A model generated the notes under the pieces. It saw only the letters and a list, made by a program, of their open reading frames with translations. It was not told where the DNA came from and searched no databases. From the NCBI RefSeq assembly GCF_032854445.1, contig NC_088300.1, positions 81,693,084-81,757,083 of the forward strand: 64,000 nucleotides of DNA, read 5' to 3'. Position 1 is the first letter of the stretch. Each line of letters begins with the position of its first letter. This document shows positions 10,905 to 20,809 of this stretch, piece by piece. Source of the stretch: Liolophura sinensis. Taxonomy: Eukaryota; Mollusca; Polyplacophora; Chitonida; Chitonidae. The translations under genes and the position numbers were made by a program.

Positions 10905-11745
10905 TGTCATGGGTGCTCCTATAGTGAGATGGTCGAGGACATGGGTTTAGTGAAGCACACCAGTATAAGTTTGTATCGTGTGTTCCTTATTTAAGTTGGT
11001 TGAGAACACGGGTTTGGTGTCATATGTACTCCTTATGTAAGAAGAATACCGATTTTGTGGTCCATATGTGGTGCCATATGTGGTCCTTACGTAAGCTGGC
11101 CGAAGACACTGGGTTTATGTCATGTGTGTTTCTTATATAAGTTGGTGGACGGAACGGGTTTGGTGTCATGAGTTGTCCTTGATTGAGCAGGCCTTGTGGG
11201 ATTTGGTGTCATGAGTTGTCCTTGAGTATGCTGGCGTTTTGGGACTTTGTGTCATGAGTTGTCCTTGAGTAAGACGACGTTTTGGGGCTTGGTGTCATGA
11301 GTTGTCCATGAGTAAGGGGGGGCGAGGGGCTCCGTGGCTCAGTCGGTTAGCGCGCTGGCGCAGCGTAATGACCCAGGAGCCTCTCACCAATGCGGTCACT
11401 GTGAGTTCAAGTCCAGCTCATGCTGGCTTCCTCTCCGGCAGTACGTGGGTAGGTCTTTCACCAATCTGCGGATGCTCGTGGGTTTCCCCCAGGCTGCGCC
11501 CGGTTTCCTCCCACCATAATGCTGGCCGCTGTCGTATAAGTGAAATATTCTTGAGTACGGCGTAAAGCGCCAATTAAATAGATAAATAAATAAATAAATC
11601 CATGAGTAAGATGGCCTTTTTGGGGTTTGGTATCATGAGTAGTCCATAAGTAAGATGGCCTTTTTGGGGTTTGGTGTCATGAGTTGTCTTGGGTAAGCTG
11701 GCCTTTTGGGGTTTGGTGTCGTGAGTTGTCCGTTGATGAAGCATA
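10905..11745. repeat. ~43-bp degenerate array in intron 2, split by a SINE
   Basis: Units contain GGTGTCATGAGTTGTCCTTG and AGTAAGCTGGCCTTTTGGGG. The RUDI-like SINE at 11317-11599 lies inside it. Confidence 0.8.
11317..11599 (+). mobile_element. RUDI-like V-SINE, full length, tRNA-derived head
   Basis: The head GGCTCCGTGGCTCAGTCGG contains an A-box (TGGCTCAGTCGG), and GAGTTCAAGTCC is a B-box. The central and 3' parts (GGGTTTCCCCCAGGCTGCGC, CATAATGCTGGCCGC, GAAATATTCTTGAGTACGGC) match the common molluscan V-SINE. It ends in an AAATAAAT tail. The target duplication is TCCATGAGTAAG at 11305-11316 and 11599-11610. The name RUDI is from memory of the family. Confidence 0.85.
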
Positions 11746-11794
11746 AGTATGTCATATATGTGTGTCTACCTTCGTCTAAAGGATTTGTCATGTT

Positions 11795-12925
11795 TTGCTG
11801 AGAGATCATGAACAGATCGGATGGGATGGTCTTGTACTTAACATTTATCACGTCTTCCTCAGAGATCATGATCAAATCGCATGGGATGGTCTTGTACTTA
11901 ACATTTGTCATGTCTTGCTGAGGGATCATGGACAAATCGCATGGGAATGTCTTGTACTTAACATTTATCACGTCTTCCTCAGAGATCATGGTCAAATCGC
12001 ATGGGATGGTCTTGTACTTAACATTTGTCATGTCTTGCTGAGGGATCATGATCAAATCGCATGGGATGGTCTTGTACTTATCATTTGTCATTTCTTAATC
12101 AGGGATCATGGCCAAATCGCATAGGAATGTCTTGTACTTAACATTTATCACGTCTTCCTCAGAGATCATGATCAAATCACATGGAATGGTCTTGTACTTA
12201 ACATTTGTCATGTCTTGCTGAGGGATCATGATCAAATCGCATGGGATTGTCATGTACTTAACATTTGTGATGTTTTGATAAGGGATCATGATCAAATAGC
12301 AAGGGAATGTCTTGTACTTAACATTTATCATATCTTGCTGAGGGATTATGATCAGATCGCATTGGAATGTCTTGTACTTAACATTTGTCATATCTTGCTG
12401 AGGGATTATGATCAAATCGAATGGGAACGTCTTGTACTTAACATTTGTCATGTCTTGCTGAGGGATTATGGTCAAATCGCATTGGAATGTCTTGTACTTA
12501 ACATTTATCACGTCTTTCTCCGAGATCATGATCAAATCGCATGGGAATGTCTTGTACTTAACATTTATCACGTCTTACTTAGAGATCATGATCAAATCGC
12601 ATTGGAATGTCTTGTACTTAACATTTGTCATATCTTGCTGAGGGATTATGATCAAATCGAATGGGAACGTCTTGTACTTAACATTTGTCATGTCTTGCTG
12701 AGGGATTATGGTCAAATCGCATTGGAATGTCTTGTACTTAACATTTATCACGTCTTTCTCCGAGATCATGATCAAATCGCATGGGAAAGTCTTGTACTTA
12801 ACATTTATCATGCCTTGCTGAGGGGTCAAGGTCAAATCGCATGGGAATGTCATGTACTTAACATTTATCACGTCTTCCTCAGACATCATGGTTAAATCGC
12901 ATTGGAACGTCTTGTACTTAACACC
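11795..12925. repeat. 60-bp array in intron 2
   Basis: Nineteen or so exact-length units contain GGAATGTCTTGTACTTAACA and TTGTCATGTCTTGCTGAGGG. A four-unit (240-bp) block at about 12391 recurs at about 12631. Open frames on both strands are due to the 60-bp period. Confidence 0.9.
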
Positions 12926-13085
12926 CACACAACAAGCCAATTTAACATTCTATTTTTTCTAATGAAACCGTGTCATGATGAACTAACATTGTGAGAACAT
13001 TTTCATTACTTCATAATTTTCATTATCACCCAACTTGAGATAATCATACAGTCAAGGGTATAATAGCAGTTTGTTGCTCACTGAC

Positions 13086-13271
13086 CTCCGTATCCATGGC
13101 CGGCCACCATGACCGCTGCATGCTGAGCCAACCCTAACTCGTACATCCTCCGCAGCATCTTCTCAAACCCAGAGCCGATTTCAAGCAGGTTAGGCACTTG
13201 ATTCTCAAACCCTCCAATAAATCCCATCCATAACCGGAAGCGACTGGCAGCCTCATTCTGAAGGGTAACAC
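13086..13271 (-). CDS. Gene A exon 2: LW motif and nucleophile-elbow region
   Basis: The exon starts in phase 1 at acceptor GATTTAG|GTG and ends in phase 1 at GGAG|GTCAGT. It encodes GVTLQNEAASRFRLWMGF, an amphipathic helix, and then VMVAGHGYGG. The spacing from the first strand to LW and then to the elbow matches what I recall of bacterial and eukaryotic alpha/beta hydrolases of the GHSxGG type. Position 124 is Gly instead of Ser. An alternative acceptor 14 bases further in (CTTCAG|AAT) is in phase 0 and does not fit exon 1; the upstream AG gives a continuous frame. Confidence 0.8.
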
Positions 13272-13279
13272 CTAAATCA

Positions 13280-13614
13280 AGACCCAGAGTGCTAGAAACA
13301 CATGACTGGATTGGACATAGGCAAGGCCGATATCACTGGTGATTCATATGTAAGTCAAATTGTAGGATAACGGTTGGAATAAAAATAGTTTATTCTACAT
13401 GTATCGTCAACAAGCTCAACAAAAACAACCTAATCAAATGTTGCACGCGTCGTGTTTGTTTATAACAGGTGATTATGTCGTCTGCATTTGTTAGAAAAAC
13501 CATGGTACAACGTTTTAGAGTTAGGAATTGCGTGTGCCTGGACGACAGGTGGTAGGTAAAAAAACTACTAGGTGTTGGTGAACAGATTAATATAGGATAC
13601 TGATTACATACCGG
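13280..13614 (-). other. Unique 3' part of intron 1
   Basis: Non-repetitive intron sequence; no gene or element is seen. Confidence 0.45.
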
Positions 13615-14965
13615 TATTAGTTACGTGCGTGAAAGCTCGTACCAGTTACATGCTCGTACCAGTGAAAACTTGTGCAAATAACGTGTGTGAAAACTTGTAC
13701 AAATTACGTGTGTGAAAACTTGTACCACTTAGATGTCTAAAGTGAGACCAATTTCCTGTGTGAAATCTGGTACCAATTACGTGTGTGAAAACTTGTACCA
13801 GTTACCTGTGTGAAAACTAGCACCAATTACGTGTGTGAAAACGTGTACCACTTAGGTGTGTGAAAACTGATACCAGTTACCTGTGTGAAAACTTGTACCA
13901 CTTACGTGTGGGAAAACTGATACCAGTTACCTGTGTGAAAACTTGTACCAATTATATGTGTGAAAATTCGTACTAATTACGTTTGAGACAATTGGTATCA
14001 TTTACGAGTAAAAACTGGTGCCAATTAAGTGAGTGAAAACTGCTACCAATTACATGTGTGAAAACTCGTACCAGTTATGTGTGTTAAAACTGGTACCAAT
14101 TACGTGAGTGAAACTTCTACTATTACGTGAATGAAAACCCGTACCAGTTACATGTATGGAACTTGTACTAATTACGTGTGGGAAAAGTTGGACTAATTAC
14201 GTGTGTGAAAACCTGTACAATTATGTGTGTGTAAACTTGTACCAGTTACGTGTTGGAAAACTTGTACCGCTTAGGTGTGTGAAAACTAATAGCAGTAGTC
14301 TGCGTGAAAACGTGAAGCAATTACGTGCATAAAAACTGCTACCAATTACGTGAGGGAAAACTGGTACCAAATACGTGTTAAAAACTTGTACTATTGCGTG
14401 TGTGAAAACTCGTACCAGTTAAGCCTACGTTTTGAAAACGCATTTATTTATTTATTTGATTGGTGTTTTACGCCCTACTCAAAAATATATCGCTTATACG
14501 ACGGCGGCCAGCATTATGGTGTGAGGAAAGCGGGCAAAACTCGGTGGAAACCCACGACCATCCACAGGTTGATGCAGACCTTTCAACGTACGGCCGGACT
14601 TGAACTCACAGCGACCGCATTGGTTGAAACCTTGTACCAATTACATATATGAAAACTGTTACCAATTATATGTGTAAAAACTCGTACCAGTCAATTGTGT
14701 GGAAATTGAACTATTACGTGTGTGCAAACTAGTGCGAATTACATATGTCAAAACTTCTACAAATTATATGTGTGTAAACTCGTACTAATTACGTGTTAGA
14801 AAATTGGTATCAATTACGTGTAAAAACTGGTGCCAATTACGTAAATAAAAACTCGTATCAATTACATATGTGAAAACTGGTACCAATAACGTGTGTGAAA
14901 AGTTGTACCAATTACGTTTATAAAAACTCATCCCAATTACGTGTGTAAAGAGTTGTACAAGTTAC
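13615..14965. repeat. 25-27-bp array in intron 1, split by a SINE
   Basis: Degenerate units contain ACTTGTACCAATTACGTGTG and TGAAA. It is diverged, with many single-base changes. The SINE copy at 14440-14636 interrupts it. Confidence 0.85.
14440..14636 (-). mobile_element. RUDI-like SINE copy, minus strand, inside array
   Basis: It reads on the plus strand ATTTATTTATTTGATTGGTG, TTTTACGCCCTACTCAA, GACGGCGGCCAGCATTATGG and ACTTGAACTCACAGCGACCG, the reverse complement of the copy at 11317. Array units flank both sides. A possible short target duplication is TTGAAA(A)C. Confidence 0.8.
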
Positions 14966-15009
14966 GGTTGTTACCTAATTAAATGTAAGAAAATGTCAGT
15001 CGCAAGTCT

Positions 15010-15975
15010 AAAGTATATACAGACCTACATGTGTGTACAGGGATACACAGGCCTACAGTTGTGTAAAATAATGTACAGACTTACATGTGTGTACAATGTT
15101 GTACAGACCTAGCTGTGTGTACAGGGATACACAGGCCTAGCTGTGTGTACAATGATGGACAGACCTACCTGTATGTACAAGGATGCACAAACCTACATGT
15201 GTGTACAGGGATACACAGGTCTACATGTGTGTACAATGTTGTACAAACCTACAAAGGTGTACAGGGATACACAGGCCTAAATGTGTGTACAGGGGTACAC
15301 CGGCCTACATGTGTGTACAATGATGTACAGACCTACATATGTATACAATGTTGGACAGACCTACATCTGTGTACAGCGATACACAGGCCTATATGTGAGT
15401 ACAATAATGTATAGAGCTACATGTGTGTACAGTGATGTACAGACTTACACGTGTGTATAGAGATACACAGGCCTACTTGTGTGTAAAATGATGTACAGAC
15501 CTACATGTGTGTAGAATGATGTAAAGACCTGCATGTGTGTATGTGGATACACAGGCCTACTTGTGTATACAATGATGTACAGGCGTACATGTGTATACAA
15601 TGATGTACAGACTTACCTGTGTGTACAATGTTGTACAGACCTACCTGTGTGTACAATGATGTACAGACCTACTTATGTGTACAATGATGTACAGACCTAC
15701 ATGTGTGTACAATGATGGACAGACCTACATGGAGTACAATGATGTACAGACCTACATGTGTGTAAAATGATGTACAGACCTACATGTGTGTACAATGATG
15801 TGCAGACCTACATGTGTGTACAATGTTGTACAGACCTGCATGTGTGTACAGGGATACACAGGCCTACATGTGTGTACAATGATGAACAGACCTACATGTG
15901 TACCTGTGCGTACAATGTTTCACAGACCTACCTGTGTTTACAATGATGTACAGACCTACACGTGTGTACAATGAT
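15010..15975. repeat. 28-30-bp array in intron 1, distal part
   Basis: Units are of the type TGTGTACAATGATGTACAGA plus CCTACATG. They are related to the exon-proximal part at 17576-18336 by the CTGTACA..TGTACACA core, so this is the older end of one array that was split by a PLE. Confidence 0.88.
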
Positions 15976-17575
15976 GTAAATATAAGCGTCAAGTCCGACA
16001 TTCCTATACTATTCGTAGTCCGTAAAGGGCGTTCCAATTCGATAATCGCAAGATCCATTTCCACAACAACGTTTAACACTAACTCCCGAAGACAAAGGTA
16101 TGTAAGAAATTATACAAATAAAAAATAAAGCCGGTAACACACAAGAGAAGCGGTCATCAGTTTTCAATGTTGCCGCGCAGACAATGAATATTCCAGGCAT
16201 GAATTCCATATCAAAGTTCAAATTCGTAGTCCGTGAATGAGTTTCATGTCAAATAACAGCTAAACAAGTATCTCAGTCGCGCTTTAATTGCAACTGTTCA
16301 TAAAGGCATCATGCTGATGTAATTAGCATGGCTACCTTTACGGCCCCTAGCCCCAGGTTAAGCGGTATTACATACAGTTTGAAAATGACGAGCGCTACAG
16401 ACCCTAACCGATCAGATTATGATTCAAAAGTAACGGGCGATTACGTCTTTCCCGTTAATATGTAAAGATCTCATGCTACAAGAGGCGCCATCTATGATGT
16501 TACACATTACATACAAGATAGACGGTTACACTGGGCAACCAGCGCCATCTATGTTGTAAAATACCATGTACGTGATAGATATGTACATAGGGATAACAGC
16601 GCCGTCTATGTGGTTGATCACAATGCAGATCGCCAGAGATTCTGAACGCTCTGTCCATACCTGCCAACGAGAGTGTTCTACTCATTGTAAAATTTGAGAA
16701 ACTTAAAATGAAGGCGTTTGATGGAGTATCCTTGACAAACTAGTTTTTGAACTAGCAACTTGTGACGCAGATTAAAGTCATCACAGTTATCGCAAGATCT
16801 GACAAATGCTACAAGGCGAGATATGTATACGCCATATGCAGGACTCTTTGGTATATTGCTATCTAAATAAGGATAATTTACAATATCAAAATTGAAATTA
16901 TCGCTTTTGTCGTAAAGGCGGCGTGAAAGGAGACTTGTCCGTCTTTGTACAGATATAGATCCAAATAAGATGTACCATCAGGACTATCTGTTGTCTCCTT
17001 TAAATCCAATGAAGGCGGATAGATTTCCTTCACCACTTCAGCAATGTGGGGATTATTTAACGCCAGTAGATCATCAATATACCGTTTGGTAAATGAATAG
17101 GATCGAGCATTAAAGATATTACTTTTAAGTCATTTCTGCATATAGTCGTATTCATATGAAAACAGGTATAGGTCTGCCAAAAGAGGCGCACAATTGGTAC
17201 CCATTGGAATACCTATGCACCGTTGGTAAATGGTATCTCCGAATTTCACATAAATGTTATTAATGAGAAATTCAAGTAATTCAATAAATAATGTAACATC
17301 CCAAGAGTATTAACCTTTATAAAGAGTAGAACTAAAGAAAGCCTTATTGCTTCTGACGTTAATGTAACGGTGACCTGTTTTAGTAAATACCGAGACAATT
17401 AACGACGATATTCTTTCAATAAGATCTTTGTGAGGAATCGTAGTATAGAGAGTAGAGAAATCCCATGTGGATACGTCTTTGTACGGTATATGCATATGAG
17501 CATCGAGTTCTTCTGTAAGACGTTTGGAGTTGTTAAGAATCCACATGCAGTTGACACCTGAATTTTTTGTTATGG
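15976..17575 (-). mobile_element. Penelope-like retroelement (PLE) fragment, 5'-truncated
   Basis: The minus strand encodes reverse-transcriptase pieces in order: DVSTWDFSTLYTTIPHKDLI, then GIPMGTNCAPLLADLYLFSY, then SFTKRYIDDLLALNNPHI (the YxDD-type catalytic motif), then GVYISRLVAFVRSCDNCDDF. Frames are broken by stops. About 500 bp of non-coding 3' end follows, ending GACGCTTATATT. Both ends join 28-bp array units, so it inserted into the minisatellite. The family assignment is from motif knowledge; no GIY-YIG endonuclease was seen. Confidence 0.82.
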
Positions 17576-18336
17576 CACAAGACTTACCTGTGCGTACAAT
17601 GTTGTACAGACCTACATGTGTGTACAATGATGTACAGACCTACTTATGTGTACAATGATGTAAAGGCCTGCGTGTGTGTACAATGTTATACAGATCTACA
17701 TGTGTGTACAATGTTGTACAGACCTACATGCGTGTACAATGATGTATACACCTACATGGAGTACAATAATATACAGCCCTACATGTATGTATATCCCTGT
17801 ACACAGGGATATGCAGACGTAGCTGTGTGTACAGGGATATGCAGGCCTAGATTTGTATTCTGGGATATATTGGTCTGACTGTGTGTACAGGGATATACCG
17901 GCGTGCCTATGTCTAGGCTTACATGGATAGACAGGCGTGATAATGTGTACAGGTATATAAAAGTGTGACTGTGTGCACAGGGATATACAGACGTGGCTGT
18001 GTGTACAGGGATGTACAGACATAGGTGTGTACAGGGATATATAGATGTAGCTGTTTGTAGCTGTATGTACAAGGATGTACAGACCTAGCTGTATATACAG
18101 GGATATATGGACGAAGCTGCGTGCACAGGGTTATACAGACGAAGCTGCGTACACAGGGTTATACAGACCTAACTATGTGTACAGGGATTTACAGACCTAG
18201 CTGTTTGTACAGGGAAATACAGACGTAGCTGCGAGCAGAGGGATATACAGACGTGGCCTAGTGCACAGGGATATACAGACGTAGCTGTGTGTACAGGGAT
18301 ATACAGACGTAGCTGTGTGTACAGGGATATACATAC
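17576..18336 (-). repeat. 28-bp array in intron 1; each unit copies the exon 1 end and 5' splice site
   Basis: The exon 1 end reads AGTACACACAGCTAG|GTATGT. The intron continues ATATCCCT, then TGTACACACAGCTACGTCTG, TATATCCCT and so on. Each unit therefore repeats the last 14-15 exonic bases plus a degraded donor (GTCTGT). Only the first unit keeps GTATGT. It starts at the donor and runs to the PLE at 17575. Confidence 0.9.
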
Positions 18337-18529
18337 CTAGCTGTGTGTACTGTGTGGCGTTGACATAAGACTCCGGTATAAGTATCAATGCCATGTCCTG
18401 TCCTGTTTTTCCAGGTGGTTCAAACACGGTAATTTCCGTGTCCCCCGCCTGACCGAACACAGACCGAAAGCTGGAGAGAGCTAAGAGCTTCATAACGAAA
18501 AAAGCTGCAGTCATGAACATCAGCGTCAT
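18337..18529 (-). CDS. Gene A exon 1: start codon, signal peptide, first beta strand
   Basis: This exon holds 64 codons plus one base. The ATG opens a hydrophobic stretch (residues about 1-27, rich in F, M, L and A) typical of a signal peptide. An acidic linker follows, then ALILIPESYV, which fits the first core strand and oxyanion region of an alpha/beta hydrolase. The donor reads CTAG|GTATGT (phase 1). Gene B exon 1 at 32515 has the same architecture and phase (ALLVVPEENV). The last 15 exonic bases are repeated many times in the intron that follows (see the array at 17576-18336). No TATA box or other promoter element was convincing upstream. Confidence 0.82.
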
Positions 18530-18689
18530 CTTGATTTTGTGAGTACCGTGACGTCCACGGTAATGATGATCACTTGTGTTCTACGGCAGCCCAGAGCCGG
18601 GCGCATCTGGCAACCTTTGTCCCCACTCCATCAGCAGCGATGTGATAAACGACAAGCGTACTGCTGACACAGAGGGTCAGCCACACATG

Positions 18690-18835
18690 CAGGACAGGTG
18701 CACCATCACACAGGCAGGATAGCCGTACCATCGCACAAGCAGGATAGGCGTACTGTCTCAAAGGCAATACAGGCCTACCGTCACACAGGCAGGACAGGCC
18801 TACCGTCACACAGGTGGGACAGGCCTACCCTCACA
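18690..18835. repeat. Short ~33-bp array upstream of gene A
   Basis: Four to five units of ACCGTCACACAGGCAGGACA plus GGCCT lie about 160-300 bp upstream of the gene A start codon. A short (CA)n run follows at 18830-18885. Confidence 0.75.
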
Positions 18836-18889
18836 CACACACACACGCACACACATATACACGCGCGCGCACACGCAAACACACTCAGT

Positions 18890-19090
18890 GAAATATATCT
18901 GAGGTTAGCCGAACAAGTAAGGTATGTGTGGGGTTAACCGGACAAGTAAACTATATTTGAGGCCAACAGGAGAAGTAAAATATGTCGAGGTTAGCTGGAC
19001 GAGTAAGGTATATCTGAGGCCAGCAGGGCAAGTAATATATATCTGAGGTTAGCTGGACGAGTAATGTATAGCTGAGGTGTTGGACAAGAA
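18890..19090. repeat. ~33-bp degenerate array
   Basis: Units contain GAGGTTAGCTGGACGAGTAA and GGTATATCT, about six copies. Confidence 0.7.
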
Positions 19091-19764
19091 AGGTATATTC
19101 AACAACGACAATTAAGAAAAGTTAGAATAATCTATATTGTCGTCAACTACTGCTTTGTAAAGTAAAAAATCAACTGGAGAAGACCTGCTTATGTTTGCCC
19201 TGTGTGAATCCATCTTTTGATGAACTGGGACGGAGACCCTCCAGGGCCACGCTCATTTATTATCATCAACTCCACTTCTATAAATGAACACATTGCTTCT
19301 TTATTTTACTCTCTATATTGACTTAACCCTTTTCTTTCCTGGGGGACACAAATCTGTTTGTGACAATCCCCACGGGGGTGAGCCAAGAAAAGTCGTGGAG
19401 ATGCTGACCACAGCAGACCGTCCATACCTCTCTAAGACTGACTCTATGGACACCACATGTGCAGGTCCACCCACCAGCCACGCCCACTTTATACAATATT
19501 ATACACACTGATCCTGAGGAGAAATGGCTTGATTCAGGCCTGATGCCGTGCCGGAGTGTGATGATCGTAGCGGTTTTTGATTGTTAATTGTATGGGGAGG
19601 TATGATAATGCCCACCAGATGGCGAGCGGGTCGACAGTCGCAGTCATTACAGGCCGAGATGGATGCTACGATAACAGCGAGGGCAAATGAATGGAGCTCA
19701 TGTGCTGGTATGTTTACCCTACCGTGAGCACTATTATTTCCGAACATCACAGTTGGGAAAGTCT
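19091..19764. other. Intergenic, no gene seen
   Basis: Unique sequence with short chance frames only. The last ~150 bp before the SINE fragment may be a degraded SINE head. Confidence 0.4.
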
Positions 19765-19893
19765 GCCAGCAGCTTGTGGATGATTGCGGGCTTCCCCTGG
19801 TTATGTCCGGTTTCCCCCCACCATGATGCTGGCTGCCATCATTCTTGAATAATGAAACATTCTTGAATACGACGTAAAACACCAAACAAATAA
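19765..19893 (+). mobile_element. RUDI-like SINE 3' fragment
   Basis: CTTCCCCTGGTTATGTCCGG, CACCATGATGCTGGCTGCCA, CATTCTTGAATACGACGTAA and AACACCAAACAAATAAA correspond to the 3' half of the SINE at 11317, with more divergence. Confidence 0.75.
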
Positions 19894-20164
19894 ATATTTG
19901 TGGATTCGATTGTTTTCTATATCTGACATGAACCAGAAAATCGCCCTTTAAATTAACATCGTTTACAATTTAAAATTAGTGGAATTTATTTGAAATACAT
20001 TAAAAGTGAGGAAAAGTATAAAATCTCTGATTATACGTCGGGGACATCAACTAAAATTGACTGATAGTATGCGCAATGGTACAGTTTGTTGTGTATATAA
20101 CAGGTTCGTATGCAGTGTGCTCAGTGTTCGAACTGGTACTTACGTTGTATCTTTGATAATTCCG

Positions 20165-20705
20165 TACCTGTTTTGGGTGGTATGCCATATGTTACCTGGC
20201 CCTGTCATGGGTGGTATGCCATATGTTACCTGGCCCTGTCATGGGTGGTATGCCGTATGTTACCTGACCCTGTCATGGGTGGTATGCCAAATGTTACATG
20301 ACCCTGTCATGGGTGGTATACCACATGTTACATGGCCCTGTCATAGGTGTTATTCCACATGTTATCTGGCTCTGTCAAGGGTGGTATGATAAATGTTACA
20401 TGGCCCTGTCATAGGTGGTGTGCCATATGTTAGCTGATCCTGTCATGGATGGTATGCCACCTGTTACATGGCCCTGTCATAGGTGTTATTCCACATGTTA
20501 CCTGATCCTGTCATGGGTGGTATGCCACATGTTACCTGGATCTGACATAGGTGTTATTCCACATGTTACCTGGCTCTGTCATGGGTGGTATGCCGTATGT
20601 TACCTGGCCCTGACATAGGTGTTATTCCACATGTTACCTGGCCCTGTCATGGGTGGTATGCCGTATGTTACCTGGCCCTGTCATGGGTGGTATGCCGCAT
20701 CACTC
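20165..20705. repeat. 34-bp array
   Basis: About 16 units contain GGTGGTATGCCATATGTTAC and CTGGCCCTGTCAT, with an alternating GTGTTATTCCACATGTTAC variant. Open frames inside it are period artefacts. Confidence 0.9.
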
Positions 20706-20809
20706 TGGTCATGAAGGTAACGACACAATCAGTCGTAGAGGTTCCGCAGATAACTCCTGTCAAAACTGCATGTGAGCGTGATATGTGAAATATCACGGCA
20801 GCTGCAGAT

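Larger units (their letters stand above)
1305..18529 (-). other. Gene A: seven-exon secreted alpha/beta-hydrolase-like gene (whole locus)
   Basis: The coding exons, in transcription order, are 18529-18337, 13271-13086, 10724-10550, 8387-8105, 4677-4609, 2961-2716 and 1616-1305. All junctions are GT-AG and the phases match (1,1,2,0,0,0), giving 487 codons plus TAA. The protein has an N-terminal hydrophobic signal, then an alpha/beta-hydrolase-like core: a first strand (ALILIP), an LW motif, a nucleophile elbow written AGHGYGG (residues 121-127), a GDLDG acid loop (169-173) and an EGVNHTH histidine loop (207-213). I count ten N-glycosylation sequons, which supports secretion. The elbow has Gly where a serine nucleophile is usual, so catalysis is doubtful. 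The assembly is by eye; the family assignment is inference. A minus-strand AATAAA lies about 750 bp past the stop (547-552). Confidence 0.8.

Noticed and set aside
11330-11400. tRNA gene with A- and B-box
   Set aside because: The boxes belong to the SINE head; there is no cloverleaf with a full acceptor stem and the element has a target duplication.
16100-16270. Hammerhead ribozyme in the PLE 3' region (CTGATGA present on the minus strand)
   Set aside because: PLEs often carry such ribozymes, but I could not find the matching GAAA core and stems; a covariance-model search would be needed.
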